NCBI RefSeq assembly: GCF_030691135.1
Contig: NZ_JAUYFA010000014.1
Location: 1 to 52,677 of the forward strand
Reading direction: 5' to 3'
DNA: 52,677 bases
Source: Phreatobacter sp.
GTDB lineage: Bacteria > Pseudomonadota > Alphaproteobacteria > Rhizobiales > Phreatobacteraceae
Both the position numbers and the translations under genes were made by a program. Shown piece after piece: positions 15,084 to 23,717 of this stretch. A model generated the notes under the pieces. That model did not search any database, was not told the DNA's origin, and was given only the letters and a program-made list of their open reading frames with translations. Numbering within the stretch: position 1 is the stretch's first letter; each line of letters opens with the position of its first letter.

Positions 15084-15232
15084 ACCATGCCCGCTACCAC
15101 GAGAGCCCCGGCAATCTCACGCCCGCCGACGTCTACTTCGGCCGCGTTCAGCCCATCCTCACCGAACGTGAAAGGATCAAGCGCCAGACAATCCAGCGCG
15201 GACGCTTGCAGCATCAGCTGCAGGCCGCATAA
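15083..15232 (+). pseudogene. Second IS3-family transposase C-terminal remnant
   Basis: The frame carries RYHESPGNLTPADVYFGR, then ERERIKRQTIQRGRLQHQ and a stop at 15230-15232. This is the characteristic tail of a common rhizobial IS3-family transposase. It abuts the end of the previous remnant, so one element probably inserted next to or into the other. Confidence 0.65.
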
Positions 15233-15460
15233 CCTCAAACCCAGATGAGCCAGAACCTCCGGTCCTAAGGCGCCGAAACAGTCTCAAATCATCTGACGAC
15301 GCACACGTCATGCTCGTTGCGGCAGCCGTCATCTTCGGTATCCGCTTCAGCAGCGATGTCGGCTGGTGGACGGGCCACCGGCTGAATTGGACCGATTGAC
15401 AGGCATCCAACGTCTTGGCGCGGGCGCGCCAAGTGGGCCGGTTATCAGGAGAATTGTTGG

Positions 15461-16003
15461 ATGACAGCGCAGAATGAGGGCACCGAAAACCGCAGTCGTC
15501 TGGAGGCGCGACGCTCGCTCCGAGAGACCGAGATTATGGCCAATGTCTTTCTTGGCGTCGGGATCGCAGTCGGCGTGGCTGTGTTGTTCGTTGATTGGCG
15601 GATCTCGCCTTTGCCAGTGCTCCTGGGCGGGGTGTTCTACGTCGCCGTGCACATGGGCGCTCCTCCGTCTGGGCGAGACAATCCGTTGATTTTTGCGATC
15701 GACAGGCAGGGCATTCAAATTGGGGGCTCAACCCCAATCCCCTGGAACGCCATCTCGGCCGTGAAGCTTCAAAGCAAAATCGATGCTTTGAGTGGCGCAT
15801 ACCTTGTGATCGAATTCTCAGACGAGGAAATTTTTACGGCGCAGGCCAGCGCCTGGGATCGCATAGAGCGCGTCATCCTTGGCCGAAAGTCAATCTCGGT
15901 TCACTTGGTGCAACTCGACGTTGGCCCGGACGACATCAGAAACATCGTTCGTCAGTACCAGCCGGGGCTTTTGGGTTCGGAAAACCCTCTTTTCAGAGCA
16001 TGA
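15461..16003 (+). CDS. Two-TM membrane protein with C-terminal soluble domain
   Basis: This 180-residue protein has a charged N-terminus of about 30 residues. Two membrane segments follow (VFLGVGIAVGVAVLFVDW and LPVLLGGVFYVAVHMGAPP), then a soluble domain of about 100 residues with strands and a final helix (FAIDRQGIQIGG, IPWNAISAVKL). The IxWxxI turn after an IDRxGI strand resembles bacterial PH-like membrane proteins. Identity and function are unknown. It is the only intact gene clearly inside the short segment between dusA repeats 1 and 2. Confidence 0.55.
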   Translation: MTAQNEGTENRSRLEARRSLRETEIMANVFLGVGIAVGVAVLFVDWRISPLPVLLGGVFYVAVHMGAPPSGRDNPLIFAIDRQGIQIGGSTPIPWNAISAVKLQSKIDALSGAYLVIEFSDEEIFTAQASAWDRIERVILGRKSISVHLVQLDVGPDDIRNIVRQYQPGLLGSENPLFRA

Positions 16004-16061
16004 ACAGGCCCGATCCGGCAGTCCGATCATGTCACTGTCAGGCGTGCCTGTGTGGAGAGCG

Positions 16062-16283
16062 CTACCTGAATGCGGTCGCGTGAAGCACGACGGCGACCAT
16101 GGCGACGAGTGGCGTCAGGAACTTGACCGCTTGCCACCATGTGCCTCCAACAGACCAGCGCCCGTAGACGATGCTCGGGCGAGGCTGTTTTCCTGTCTGA
16201 GAGGCTGACCGAAGAAGAAGTTGAGTGATATCAGCCGTTTGTGATTCCGTCGGGGTTGCGACACCTTCGATGGAGATCTTCAT
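16062..16283 (-). CDS. Small putative tail-anchored protein
   Basis: A 73-residue minus-strand frame begins MKISIEGVATPTESQTADIT and ends in one hydrophobic segment (VKFLTPLVAMVAVVLHATA) with a short basic end. The ribosome-binding site is weak. It reads like a tail-anchored membrane protein but could be fortuitous. Confidence 0.3.
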   Translation of the reverse strand: MKISIEGVATPTESQTADITQLLLRSASQTGKQPRPSIVYGRWSVGGTWWQAVKFLTPLVAMVAVVLHATAFR

Positions 16284-16429
16284 GTGGACCAATATCACCC
16301 TGCTCCGGGTCGTGGTGGTTCTGACGGCGGCCCTTGATCGTTGTTCGAGTGCCGGAGAAGGCGCTGCCAAACAGTGATCGCGTTGCACCACGTGCTCGGA
16401 AACCGCTCCGCATTGTTGTAATCTGCGGT

Positions 16430-16563
16430 TCGAACAATGCCGAATGGTGCAGTTCCAGTGCCGAATGATGCTGGGCCATAGGACGAGAATCTGCATGAAG
16501 GCTGGTTTTGAGGCCAAAAAGAGCCCCTGGTGCTTTGCCGTGGCACCGATGATGGATGGGACG
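16430..16563 (+). repeat. dusA-end direct repeat, copy 2 (putative att site)
   Basis: This is the second copy of the segment at 14679-14813 and 33001-33137, with scattered substitutions such as CGAACAATGC for CGAATGATGC. Homology to the functional copy again stops after GATGATGGATGGGACG. Unlike the functional copy, copies 1 and 2 also share similar sequence for about 250 bases further downstream. Confidence 0.65.
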
Positions 16564-16626
16564 AATTGTTCCGAAAATGATCGAAAAAACAGATGGTTGA
16601 GCGGCGTTCAGCCTTTCATGTTGTAG
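16495..16626 (+). pseudogene. dusA: Truncated dusA 5' end, copy 2
   Basis: The frame reads MKAGFEAKKSPWCFAVAP, then MMDGT, followed by a 20-codon non-DusA tail ending FML and a TAG at 16624-16626. It is identical in length to 14745..14876. An Arg-to-Cys change lies in the conserved WRFAVAP. Confidence 0.6.
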
Positions 16627-16691
16627 AAATGTTGTAGGTGTCCCCGCGCGCGCTCCCGCACTCCGCATATCGAGCCTACCGAGCCCACTCG

Positions 16692-16827
16692 GTGAATCTG
16701 CCGCCTCCTCGAGCCCATCACAACGTCCTGCCGGCGGCAGCCGATGAGCTTGCTAGACGTCGCTGGCCAAGCCGAGGATTGGGGTATTTCTCTCGTCACC
16801 TGCCTCGGGCAAACCCAGGGCGGTTCA
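16692..16827 (+). mobile_element. Second, more decayed copy of the IS3-type right end
   Basis: Starting at GTGAATCTGCCGCCTCC it aligns with 14943-15083 and ends with the same terminal motif (CCCAGGGCGGTTCA). Frames are broken throughout. It follows dusA repeat 2 at the same distance as the other copy follows repeat 1, so the two island ends are homologous. Confidence 0.5.
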
Positions 16828-16832
16828 TGGCG

Positions 16833-17810
16833 TCAGCTGGGCGTTGCCTGAGCAGTGCTGGGGTAGGGGCAGCTTCCGAGGCTATTTTGGTTTGTCTGAC
16901 AGCACTGGCTGGAGCCGTTCTGGACTGCAGATGTCGGTAGGACGGCATCTGCGCGCAGGCCGGCGTAGATGAAGTGCGGATGGTCTGCTCCGACGAAAAC
17001 ATCCGGCATCACGTGCCAATGTGTCACGCCCGAGCGAAGCGCCTCATCGTACTTGCCATGAGGGGCCGCAGCGGTGGGGGGGCCAGCGAAACCCACGAGG
17101 TCGGCGTAGCCGCCGGCAACCTCGCCGCCCTGCAAGCCTGGCAGCGTCTCAGCCCCGAAATGAACGAAACTGGCGATGCCGTGCACCGAGCGGCAGGCGT
17201 CAGGATCGCGGAGCCAGGCAAGGGCCGTGATCACCGTGTCCTCTGCGATGGACAGATCGGAGAAGTGCGGCAGCGCCAGCACGTCATCGAGCACGGCGCG
17301 GCTCACCCAGATCATCTTCTCCTTGAAGGGCGCGATCGGGTTTTCCGTATCGAGGAAGGGGCCGATCACGAAGTCACGTTCCTGGCCGAGTTTGATTGAG
17401 AAACAGTGCTGGCCTCCATCGACGAAGGCCGCGACCGCGCGGCGGAGATTGTCCTCGACCAGGGTATCGGGCGTATAAAGGCTGTCGTCGTCGATCAGCA
17501 TGGCGAGCCGGTAAGAAAGCCGTTCATGCATGGCCGTGATCGCGGTATGCACGACGTCGCCGATGCGCGTATGGGGGCGCTCGGAGGGTACGACCAAGAG
17601 CCGGCCATCGGCAAAGGCTTTGGCGTGCCGGGCGGCGAGGGAGTCGAGATAGTCCTCGCCGTAGAGCTGTGCGTAAACGAAAACCGAGGCGGTCCACCCG
17701 CCTTCAGCCAGCGCTGGTAGGAAGCCGTCGAGCAGATCATCGAGGAGCCGGGCGAGGATGGCTTCGCGCCCGCGGCTGCAGATCATGACGACGATTTCAC
17801 GTTTGAGCAT
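16833..17810 (-). CDS. Glycosyltransferase-like protein, C-terminus altered
   Basis: This 325-residue protein starts at ATG 17810 with MLKREIVVMICSRGREA, a GT-A-type opening strand. The sequence AMLIDDDSLY at residues 103-112 gives a DxD-like motif for metal and nucleotide sugar. A later WVSRAVLDDVL and SIAEDTVITALAW are compatible with acceptor-site elements. The last 37 or so residues (from VLPTSAVQ) are low-complexity, and the gene ends 6 bases from the insertion-sequence remnant at 16827, so the original C-terminus was probably lost. No neighbouring sugar genes help to name a substrate. Confidence 0.5.
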   Translation of the reverse strand: MLKREIVVMICSRGREAILARLLDDLLDGFLPALAEGGWTASVFVYAQLYGEDYLDSLAARHAKAFADGRLLVVPSERPHTRIGDVVHTAITAMHERLSYRLAMLIDDDSLYTPDTLVEDNLRRAVAAFVDGGQHCFSIKLGQERDFVIGPFLDTENPIAPFKEKMIWVSRAVLDDVLALPHFSDLSIAEDTVITALAWLRDPDACRSVHGIASFVHFGAETLPGLQGGEVAGGYADLVGFAGPPTAAAPHGKYDEALRSGVTHWHVMPDVFVGADHPHFIYAGLRADAVLPTSAVQNGSSQCCQTNQNSLGSCPYPSTAQATPS

Positions 17811-17919
17811 CGGCGTCCATTTTTTGCGTCTTCTTTCGTGAAATACTCTTCGACTTACACATTCCAGAACACAATGGAGCACTGTCAGAGAAAATTGGCT
17901 TGGTCAATGGCGGTGCAAT

Positions 17920-18110
17920 GGTCGTGTCCTGACGCGTGGTGTAGGTGAGGGTGTGAACCGCAATGGGTTTGCCGGAGGGCTCAACTCCTGAGAAGGACGA
18001 GCCATCATGAGCAAGACGACGAACAATTTCTCGGGAACCGCGAGGGCCGCTTTGCTCGTCTCCATGGTTGAGCGGCTATACCCAACCAGGACCCTGCCTA
18101 GTGTCCCAGG
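17920..18110 (+). mobile_element. Insertion-sequence debris
   Basis: The sequence GGTCGTGTCCTGACGCGTGG at 17920 onward, followed by TGTAGGTGAGGGTG, resembles the terminal repeat of rhizobial IS256-type elements. At 18007 a start codon opens MSKTTNNFSG, the typical beginning of an IS3-family OrfA, which breaks off within about 10 codons. No intact transposase remains. The gap also includes the region upstream of the glycosyltransferase-like gene. Confidence 0.4.
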
Positions 18111-18806
18111 TCAATGCCGTTCTCGGGCAAGTCGTCCATCGAGCAAGCGGATTTCCCGGCGGCACTGACCAGCGATCGTCTCATCATGGGTTGAGATCAG
18201 GAAGGTGGTACCGTCGGTCCCGTTGAGATCGATAAGGAGATCCATCACCCGCCTTGCACTCTCCCGATCGAGATTGCCCGTGGGTTCGTCGGCGAGTACC
18301 AGATCAGGGCTGTTCATCAAGGCACGCGCCACCGCCACGCGCTGCTTCTGGCCTCCTGATAGTTTGCTTGCCGGAAAGTCGCGGCGATCGGCAAGCCCAA
18401 CCTTGTCCAGTAGCTCGGTTGCCCGCCTTCGATCGACTGGTGTTTCGCGACCCTTTCGGGTAGCTGCCGGGAACATGACGTTTTCGAGCGCGGTAAAGTC
18501 GGGCAGCAGATTGTGCGCTTGGAAAACGAAGCCGATGTGCTGGTTACGAAACTCGGTGAGATCGACGTCGCGGGCGCCGATCAGGTTGAAGCCCAGCATC
18601 TCGAACCGACCACTTGTCGGCCGCATCAAGGTGCCGAGTATGCTGAGCAGCGTCGATTTGCCAGAGCCTGAAGGGCCCAGAAGCGCCACAAATTCTCCCC
18701 GATCCAGACTGAGAGACAGGCCGTTGAGAACTGTTGTTGAAATTTCGCCATCGTTGAACTCCTTGACCAGATCGGTAATGATCAGGAGTGGCGTGTCTAC
18801 AATCAT
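18111..18806 (-). CDS. ABC transporter ATP-binding protein (LolD/MacB type)
   Basis: This 231-residue ATPase has all motifs: Walker A GPSGSGKST (44-52), Q-loop FVFQAHN, signature LSGGQ (149-153), Walker B LVLADEP (169-175) and the switch histidine in STHDE. The subfamily is that of LolD and the MacB ATPase domain, which pair with FtsX-type permeases. Its start overlaps the permease stop by 4 bases. It energises the exporter encoded by this three-gene operon. Confidence 0.88.
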   Translation of the reverse strand: MIVDTPLLIITDLVKEFNDGEISTTVLNGLSLSLDRGEFVALLGPSGSGKSTLLSILGTLMRPTSGRFEMLGFNLIGARDVDLTEFRNQHIGFVFQAHNLLPDFTALENVMFPAATRKGRETPVDRRRATELLDKVGLADRRDFPASKLSGGQKQRVAVARALMNSPDLVLADEPTGNLDRESARRVMDLLIDLNGTDGTTFLISTHDETIAGQCRREIRLLDGRLARERH

Positions 18807-20008
18807 GGGCCAATGACCTTGACCGGGTCGACGCGAGAGGCGGCGCTCGCTGGCCAGATCGCGGCGAAGATTGCACCAATGAAGGTCAGCAGAATTGCGG
18901 TTCCGTAGGCGCCTTCGCCAATGGCGATTGGCAGACCTGTGCTACTGGTGGCCTCGGGCAGCGGGAAGGGCAATAGGCTCAGATAGCCGAGGCCGGCCCC
19001 AAGCAGGCCGCCCGCAAGTCCGATCAAGCCGCCCTGGATCATGAACACGCCGACCACGAACCGCCGTGTCGCCCCCATGGCCCGCATGATGCCGATCTCA
19101 GATTGTCGCCGATAGGTCGACAGCAACAGGGCGCTGGCAACGCCAATCACAATCGTGACCAGCGCAAACCCCTTGATCACGTCGCCAGAGCGGGCCTGAG
19201 CTACCAAACCATTCAGCAACTGCTCGTTCTTCTCGGTCCAGGGGATCGACTTAAGCCCGGTCGTGTTTGCGATGCGGCGCGCAACTTCAGGGGCGAGTCT
19301 CAGGTCGTCGAGTTTGACCTCCAGCCGGGACACTCCATCCGGCAGTTCGAACAAGACACGAGCCGTTCGGAGGTGAACATAAATCGCGCCATCGTCAACG
19401 CTGGAAACGCCTAGAGAAAAGACGCCACCGATGAGCAGTGTCGCATCGATATTCCGTTCCGATCGAATGGAAACTCTCTGACCCACCTGCAGACCCATCG
19501 TCTTTGCAAGGCCCGATCCGATGAGGGCTATGCCGATCGTGAGGTCCCCAGAGCCGGCGACGAGATTGCCGGCGACATTGGCAATCGCTGAGACCTGATC
19601 GGGCTCGACGCCTGTCACAATCACCGGAGCGATTGCCTCTCCCTTGGTCAGAAAGCCGTTTCCGGCGACGACGCCTGCAACGCTCGTGACATTGGGAATA
19701 GCCTCGATTGCGGGGAGAAATGCCGCTGCAGACTGCAGCGTCGTTCGCTGCTGGACCGATTTAAGGATTGCGACAAGGGTCCCGCTGTCACGGCCATAGA
19801 GCGAAACAGGATCCCGGTCGGGCGCTTGGATGGTGACATGGGCAATGTTGCCCACTGTGCGATTGAGCAGCAGCACCGCGAGCCCGCCGATCAGCGCGCT
19901 CATGAAAACGAAGATGTAGACCCCGACGGCGACCCCAGCGATCAAAAGGGCTGTCTGCGCGCGATTGGAGGCCAGATACCGAAGAGCGACCTTGAAGCTG
20001 TAGGTCAC
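18803..20008 (-). CDS. ABC transporter permease, FtsX/MacB type
   Basis: This 401-residue protein has an N-terminal membrane segment (ALLIAGVAVGVYIFVFMSAL), a large periplasmic domain (about residues 45-270), and three C-terminal membrane segments beginning with VIKGFALVTIVIGVASALLL and the typical SEIGIMRAMGATRRFV helix. That is the MacB periplasmic-core plus FtsX plan used for mechanotransmission rather than channel-type transport. It lies 3 bases after the membrane fusion protein and overlaps the ATPase gene. Confidence 0.86.
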   Translation of the reverse strand: MTYSFKVALRYLASNRAQTALLIAGVAVGVYIFVFMSALIGGLAVLLLNRTVGNIAHVTIQAPDRDPVSLYGRDSGTLVAILKSVQQRTTLQSAAAFLPAIEAIPNVTSVAGVVAGNGFLTKGEAIAPVIVTGVEPDQVSAIANVAGNLVAGSGDLTIGIALIGSGLAKTMGLQVGQRVSIRSERNIDATLLIGGVFSLGVSSVDDGAIYVHLRTARVLFELPDGVSRLEVKLDDLRLAPEVARRIANTTGLKSIPWTEKNEQLLNGLVAQARSGDVIKGFALVTIVIGVASALLLSTYRRQSEIGIMRAMGATRRFVVGVFMIQGGLIGLAGGLLGAGLGYLSLLPFPLPEATSSTGLPIAIGEGAYGTAILLTFIGAIFAAIWPASAASRVDPVKVIGP

Positions 20009-20011
20009 CGC

Positions 20012-21112
20012 TCAGCTCCCCTTGACCGAGACCGCCAATCCATCGACCAGCGCCTTCGGATCGATGATGACCGCGTCACCGTCTGTGAGGCCGCTGCGAA
20101 CAATTAGCCGGGAGGAAGGCCAGTCAACGAAGTCGATGGGGCGGCGGATTGCTCTGCCCCTTGCAATGACAAATACGGCCGGCGCGGTCATCAGATCCAC
20201 GATTGCGCTTCGGGGGACGGTGATAGCTGCAGGTTCTTGTGAGACCAGGATATTGAGGTTGACCGACAGTCCAATAGGCAAAGCCAAGCCTTGCATATCC
20301 GCTATTGCGACGCGCACGAGACGTCCGCCGGTGGTGGTCTCAACGTTCGGCGAAACGAAGCTTACTTCACCTTCAAGCGTGCGATTGTAGCCGGTGGGTT
20401 GCAGCCGTGCCTTGAGACCGCGCCTGAGCTCTGAGGAGTACAACTCGTCGACGACGGCTTCGGCACGCAACTGATTGAAGTCGGCCATCGAGATAAGCAC
20501 GCTGGAGGTACTGACGACCTGTCCAGGGTCGCCAGCGCGCACCAGCACGGTGCCGTTAAACGGTGCCCTGATGCTGTATTGAGCAAGAAGACTGACAGCT
20601 TGGTCCCGCGCCGCGGACAAGCGTTCCACATCGTTCTGTGCTGTCTGCACCGCGAGTTGCGCGGTTTCGAGGTTCCTGCGCGAAATGGTATCGCCGAGCG
20701 CCTTGGCCCGCTCAAACTCGACCTTGGCCTGCTGCAAGGTTGCCCTTGCGCTGTCGACCGCTGCATCCGCCTGGGCAACCGCCGCCTTCTGCTGCTCGTC
20801 GTCAAGGACCGCAACCAGATCGCCGGTTTTCAGGACATCGCCCTCACGAACCAGGACCGATCGCAATCGCCCGCCGATGGTCGAGCTAACATCAACCTTC
20901 ATAACAGGCGCGATCCGCCCGTTGACTGCCAGAACGCGCTGGGTCGGGCGAGCATGCACCGTCTCCACCTCTACAGCGACCTGCTTTGTTTCCCAGGGCC
21001 GGGTGAAACCGAACCAGATGGCAATGCCAGCGACGAGCGCCAGAAGTGCCCAGAATGTGGGGGAGCGTCGCCGAGGCCGGGCGTCTGCTGCCGCAGGCTG
21101 GGGCGTACTCAT
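20012..21112 (-). CDS. HlyD/MacA-type periplasmic adaptor (membrane fusion) protein
   Basis: This 366-residue protein has an N-terminal membrane anchor (SPTFWALLALVAGIAIWFGF). A biotinyl-lipoyl-like half follows (VDVSSTIGGRLRSVLVREGD), then a coiled-coil hairpin (about 110-190, KAAVAQADAAVDSARATLQQ) and beta-barrel domains (YSIRAPFNGTVLVRAGDPGQ). It is the first gene of the operon with the permease and ATPase. The set is likely a MacAB-like exporter of an unknown substrate that works with an outer-membrane channel encoded elsewhere. Confidence 0.85.
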   Translation of the reverse strand: MSTPQPAAADARPRRRSPTFWALLALVAGIAIWFGFTRPWETKQVAVEVETVHARPTQRVLAVNGRIAPVMKVDVSSTIGGRLRSVLVREGDVLKTGDLVAVLDDEQQKAAVAQADAAVDSARATLQQAKVEFERAKALGDTISRRNLETAQLAVQTAQNDVERLSAARDQAVSLLAQYSIRAPFNGTVLVRAGDPGQVVSTSSVLISMADFNQLRAEAVVDELYSSELRRGLKARLQPTGYNRTLEGEVSFVSPNVETTTGGRLVRVAIADMQGLALPIGLSVNLNILVSQEPAAITVPRSAIVDLMTAPAVFVIARGRAIRRPIDFVDWPSSRLIVRSGLTDGDAVIIDPKALVDGLAVSVKGS

Positions 21113-21935
21113 GATGCAGCGTGCCGCAACACCCGCTCATGCTCATCAGCAGTTCCCTGGAAGGTTGCGCAAATGCCTATGCAATGCCTCCGCCTATGGG
21201 TCGATGATAGGTCACCCATCTCCACAGCTCTCCTATCGTCCTGACCGCGACCTGCCGAAGCCATACGTCTCAATTATGCGCCCGTCGCGCGCACCACCAG
21301 CGAGGTTCCTCGACATCGTCGCTAACTCAGCGGGCGCGCTTTGGGGGCTGCACGTTCGCGTTCCGGACAGCCCGCACGTGAACAGGAGCCATCTCCAGCC
21401 GTGTTCCGCACCTCGCGCGATCATTCCCTGGGCCCAGCGTTGCTCACGATCATTACGAACCGACAGGCCGCTTGTATCCTTGGCCCGCATCACGGCAGGA
21501 CCCACCTTGGAACTCGCTGCGGCGACCCTCGGCGACAGCAGGACAGACTGAGGCGCGTGCCCGATGAAACGGAATCCCATAGACCGTAGTTCGGATGCAT
21601 AACACACAAAATCGCCAGACCGGGGTCTGAACCGCCGCCGGCCTTACCTCCGCAAAGAGCTGGTCACTGATCGCCGAAGGCCAAAGGCTGGTCGCTGCGT
21701 GGTTTCCGCTGCATTCCTTCGACGCTTGAATTGTTGTTCGGGTGAGTTCTGACGAGGCTGTTCATACTCGCACCTTGCAGTCCCTCGTGTCGCAAAGACC
21801 ACGTCTAGGCCCTAGCGGCTGATCAACCGCACCATCAGACTCCACGGCCACGGGGCCCACTCCGGCGGTTGCGCAGCCACTGCCTAGCCCAATGGCATTC
21901 ACGCACCGCCCCCGCAGGGTTGAAGAATGGCATCG
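21113..21935. other. Gap of 823 bases without a recognisable gene
   Basis: Several frames are open for 80-120 codons, but none has a convincing start, family motif or coding pattern. One forward stretch at about 21654-21730 (AKSWSLIAEGQRLVAAW) looks like decayed coding sequence. It probably contains the promoter of the efflux operon. Confidence 0.4.
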
Positions 21936-22553
21936 TCATGGGATTGGCGGCGTGCCCAGCAATCCCGGCATGGAAACGTATCCCGGCAGCGCTTCGATCC
22001 GCTCCATCCAGGCAATCACATGACGGAAGTCGTCAAGCGGCAGCTTCCCCTGCCGCGAAAGGCCAACATAGGGATAGCAGGCGAGGTCCGCGATGGTTGG
22101 CCGGTCGGTTGCCAGCCAAGCGCGATTGCCCAGTTCCCTATCGAGGATGGCGAGGACCCGCATGCCTCGCCGCGTCATCAGGTCGATGTCGATGTGCTCG
22201 CCGAGAAGGTAGTAGAGGCGAGCTTGCTGAAGGCTGTTGTTGATCTCGTTGGTTGCGAATGACAGCCATTGCATGACCTGAGCGGCTGACTTCGGCTCCA
22301 GTGGGAACCAGTCCGGCCCATAACGGCGGGCGAGATAGACCAGGATGGCCTGGCTGTCCCAGATCACTGTCCCGTCATCCTCAAGGATCGGGATCTGAAG
22401 CAAAGGATTGAGGGCCGCGAAGGCCGGATCCTTTTGCGGCAGCCCGCCTGGCACATCGGTGAAGATATGCTCATGGTCGAGCCCCAGCATCGACAGAAGT
22501 ATGCGGACCTTGTGCCCGTTGCCCGAGAGGTGGTGGTCGTGGAGCCGAATCAT
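21936..22553 (-). CDS. Glutathione S-transferase family protein
   Basis: This 205-residue protein has an N-terminal thioredoxin-like domain starting MIRLHDHHLSGNGHKVRILL. The glutathione-binding region includes NPLLQIPILEDDG and WDSQAILVYLARRYG. An all-helical C-terminal domain carries the N-capping motif TIADLACYPYV. The serine or histidine near SGNGHK may activate glutathione, as in beta or theta-like bacterial GSTs. It lies 11 bases after the TRAP binding protein gene in the same orientation and is likely co-transcribed. The substrate is unknown. Confidence 0.82.
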   Translation of the reverse strand: MIRLHDHHLSGNGHKVRILLSMLGLDHEHIFTDVPGGLPQKDPAFAALNPLLQIPILEDDGTVIWDSQAILVYLARRYGPDWFPLEPKSAAQVMQWLSFATNEINNSLQQARLYYLLGEHIDIDLMTRRGMRVLAILDRELGNRAWLATDRPTIADLACYPYVGLSRQGKLPLDDFRHVIAWMERIEALPGYVSMPGLLGTPPIP

Positions 22554-22564
22554 GGCGGCGCCGC

Positions 22565-23644
22565 TCAACCCCGATTGGCCGCTAGGAAGCGCTCCGCTGC
22601 ACCGTCGTTCACCGCGCTCCACAGGACCTGATCGTCGCGGAAGGTCTTCCACTGCTGATGAACGCGGGCGAAATTGGCGTCCCTCGCCGAAAATTCCTGC
22701 ATCGCCTCGGCCGTCGCCGTCTGCAGCGCCTTCATGATGTCGTTCGACCAGAAACGCAGCTGGACGTTGGCGGCGAGGAGCCGGCGCAGGGCCTGCATGT
22801 TGTAGGCGTCGTATTTGGCCAGCATGTCGAGATTGGCCTCCGCACAGGCCGCCTCTAGCGCCTCGCGATATTGCGGCGGCAACTCACGCATTTTCGCCTC
22901 GTTGCCGATGAAGCATAGCGAGGCGCCGAGCTCCATCACGCCGGGCGCGTAGTAATTGTTGGCCACCTTGTGGAAGCCGAGCTTTTCGTCGTCGTAGGGG
23001 CCGACCCACTCGACCGCATCCAGCGTCCCGCGCTCCAGCGCCGGATAGACGTCACCAGCGGGAATCTGCTGCACGACGACGCCGAGCTTGGAGAAGACCG
23101 AACCGAGGAAGCCGGCGGCGCGCATACGCAACCCTTTCAGGTCGTCGACGGTTTTGATTTCTTTGCGAAACCAGCCGCCCATCTGGGCGCCGGTGTTCCC
23201 GCAGGGGATCTGGACGACATTGAATTGCTTGTACAAGTCGCGCATCAGGTCGAGCCCGCCGCCATAGCGCATCCAGGCGTTGTGCTGGCGCGGAGTCATG
23301 CCGAAGGGCACGCCAGTGTCGAAGACGAGCGCGGGCATCTTGCCGATGTAGTAGAAGCCGGCGGTGTGGCCGGCTTCGATCGTGCCGATCTGGACCGCGT
23401 CGAGAACCTGAAGCGGGCCGACGATCTCGCCGGCCGAGAAGACTTGGATTTCGAACTTGCCGTCGGTGAGCTTCGAGACCTTTTGAGCGATGGTTGTGGC
23501 GCCGCCGAAAACAGTGTCGAGCGACCTCGGGAAACTGGACTGCATGCGCCAGCGGATCGTGGGTTGCCCCTGGGCCAGCGCCGGGGCGGCGACCGCCGCG
23601 GCTCCTCCGGCAACTCCGAACTTGAGCATATCGCGACGCTTCAT
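22565..23644 (-). CDS. TRAP transporter substrate-binding protein (DctP/TakP type)
   Basis: This 359-residue protein has a twin-arginine-like signal (MKRRDMLKFGVAGGAAA, cleavage after ALA). The DctP fold is shown by TIAQKVSKLTDGKFEIQVFS, MRAAGFLGSVFSKLG and GTLDAVEWVGPYDDEKLGF. The last segment is characteristic of the TakP subgroup that binds 2-oxo acids, with a Na+ site near EWVGPYDD. The start at 23644 is fixed by a GAGGAGG site 6-12 bases upstream. No DctQ or DctM membrane genes are nearby, so it is an orphan. A palindrome-like operator lies 38-56 bases upstream. Confidence 0.86.
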   Translation of the reverse strand: MKRRDMLKFGVAGGAAAVAAPALAQGQPTIRWRMQSSFPRSLDTVFGGATTIAQKVSKLTDGKFEIQVFSAGEIVGPLQVLDAVQIGTIEAGHTAGFYYIGKMPALVFDTGVPFGMTPRQHNAWMRYGGGLDLMRDLYKQFNVVQIPCGNTGAQMGGWFRKEIKTVDDLKGLRMRAAGFLGSVFSKLGVVVQQIPAGDVYPALERGTLDAVEWVGPYDDEKLGFHKVANNYYAPGVMELGASLCFIGNEAKMRELPPQYREALEAACAEANLDMLAKYDAYNMQALRRLLAANVQLRFWSNDIMKALQTATAEAMQEFSARDANFARVHQQWKTFRDDQVLWSAVNDGAAERFLAANRG

Positions 23645-23681
23645 TAAGGCCTCCTCAGTCTGGTAGACGAGTTTAGGCAAA

Positions 23682-23700
23682 TTGTTGTCCAGAGAGCAAC
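23682..23700. promoter_or_regulatory. Putative operator, copy 1, between TRAP gene and XRE regulator
   Basis: The sequence TTGTTGTCCAGAGAGCAAC contains TTGTCC-N3-GAGCAA, an imperfect version of the perfect palindrome at 25803-25817. It lies between the divergent TRAP binding-protein and regulator genes. The natural candidate ligand is the adjacent XRE-cupin regulator. Confidence 0.45.
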
Positions 23701-23717
23701 AGGGACCTCAGACCTCC

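Noticed and set aside
21233-21607. A 124-codon minus-strand frame in the gap upstream of the efflux operon
   Set aside because: No ribosome-binding site, signal or family motif; amino-acid composition is that of random high-GC frames.
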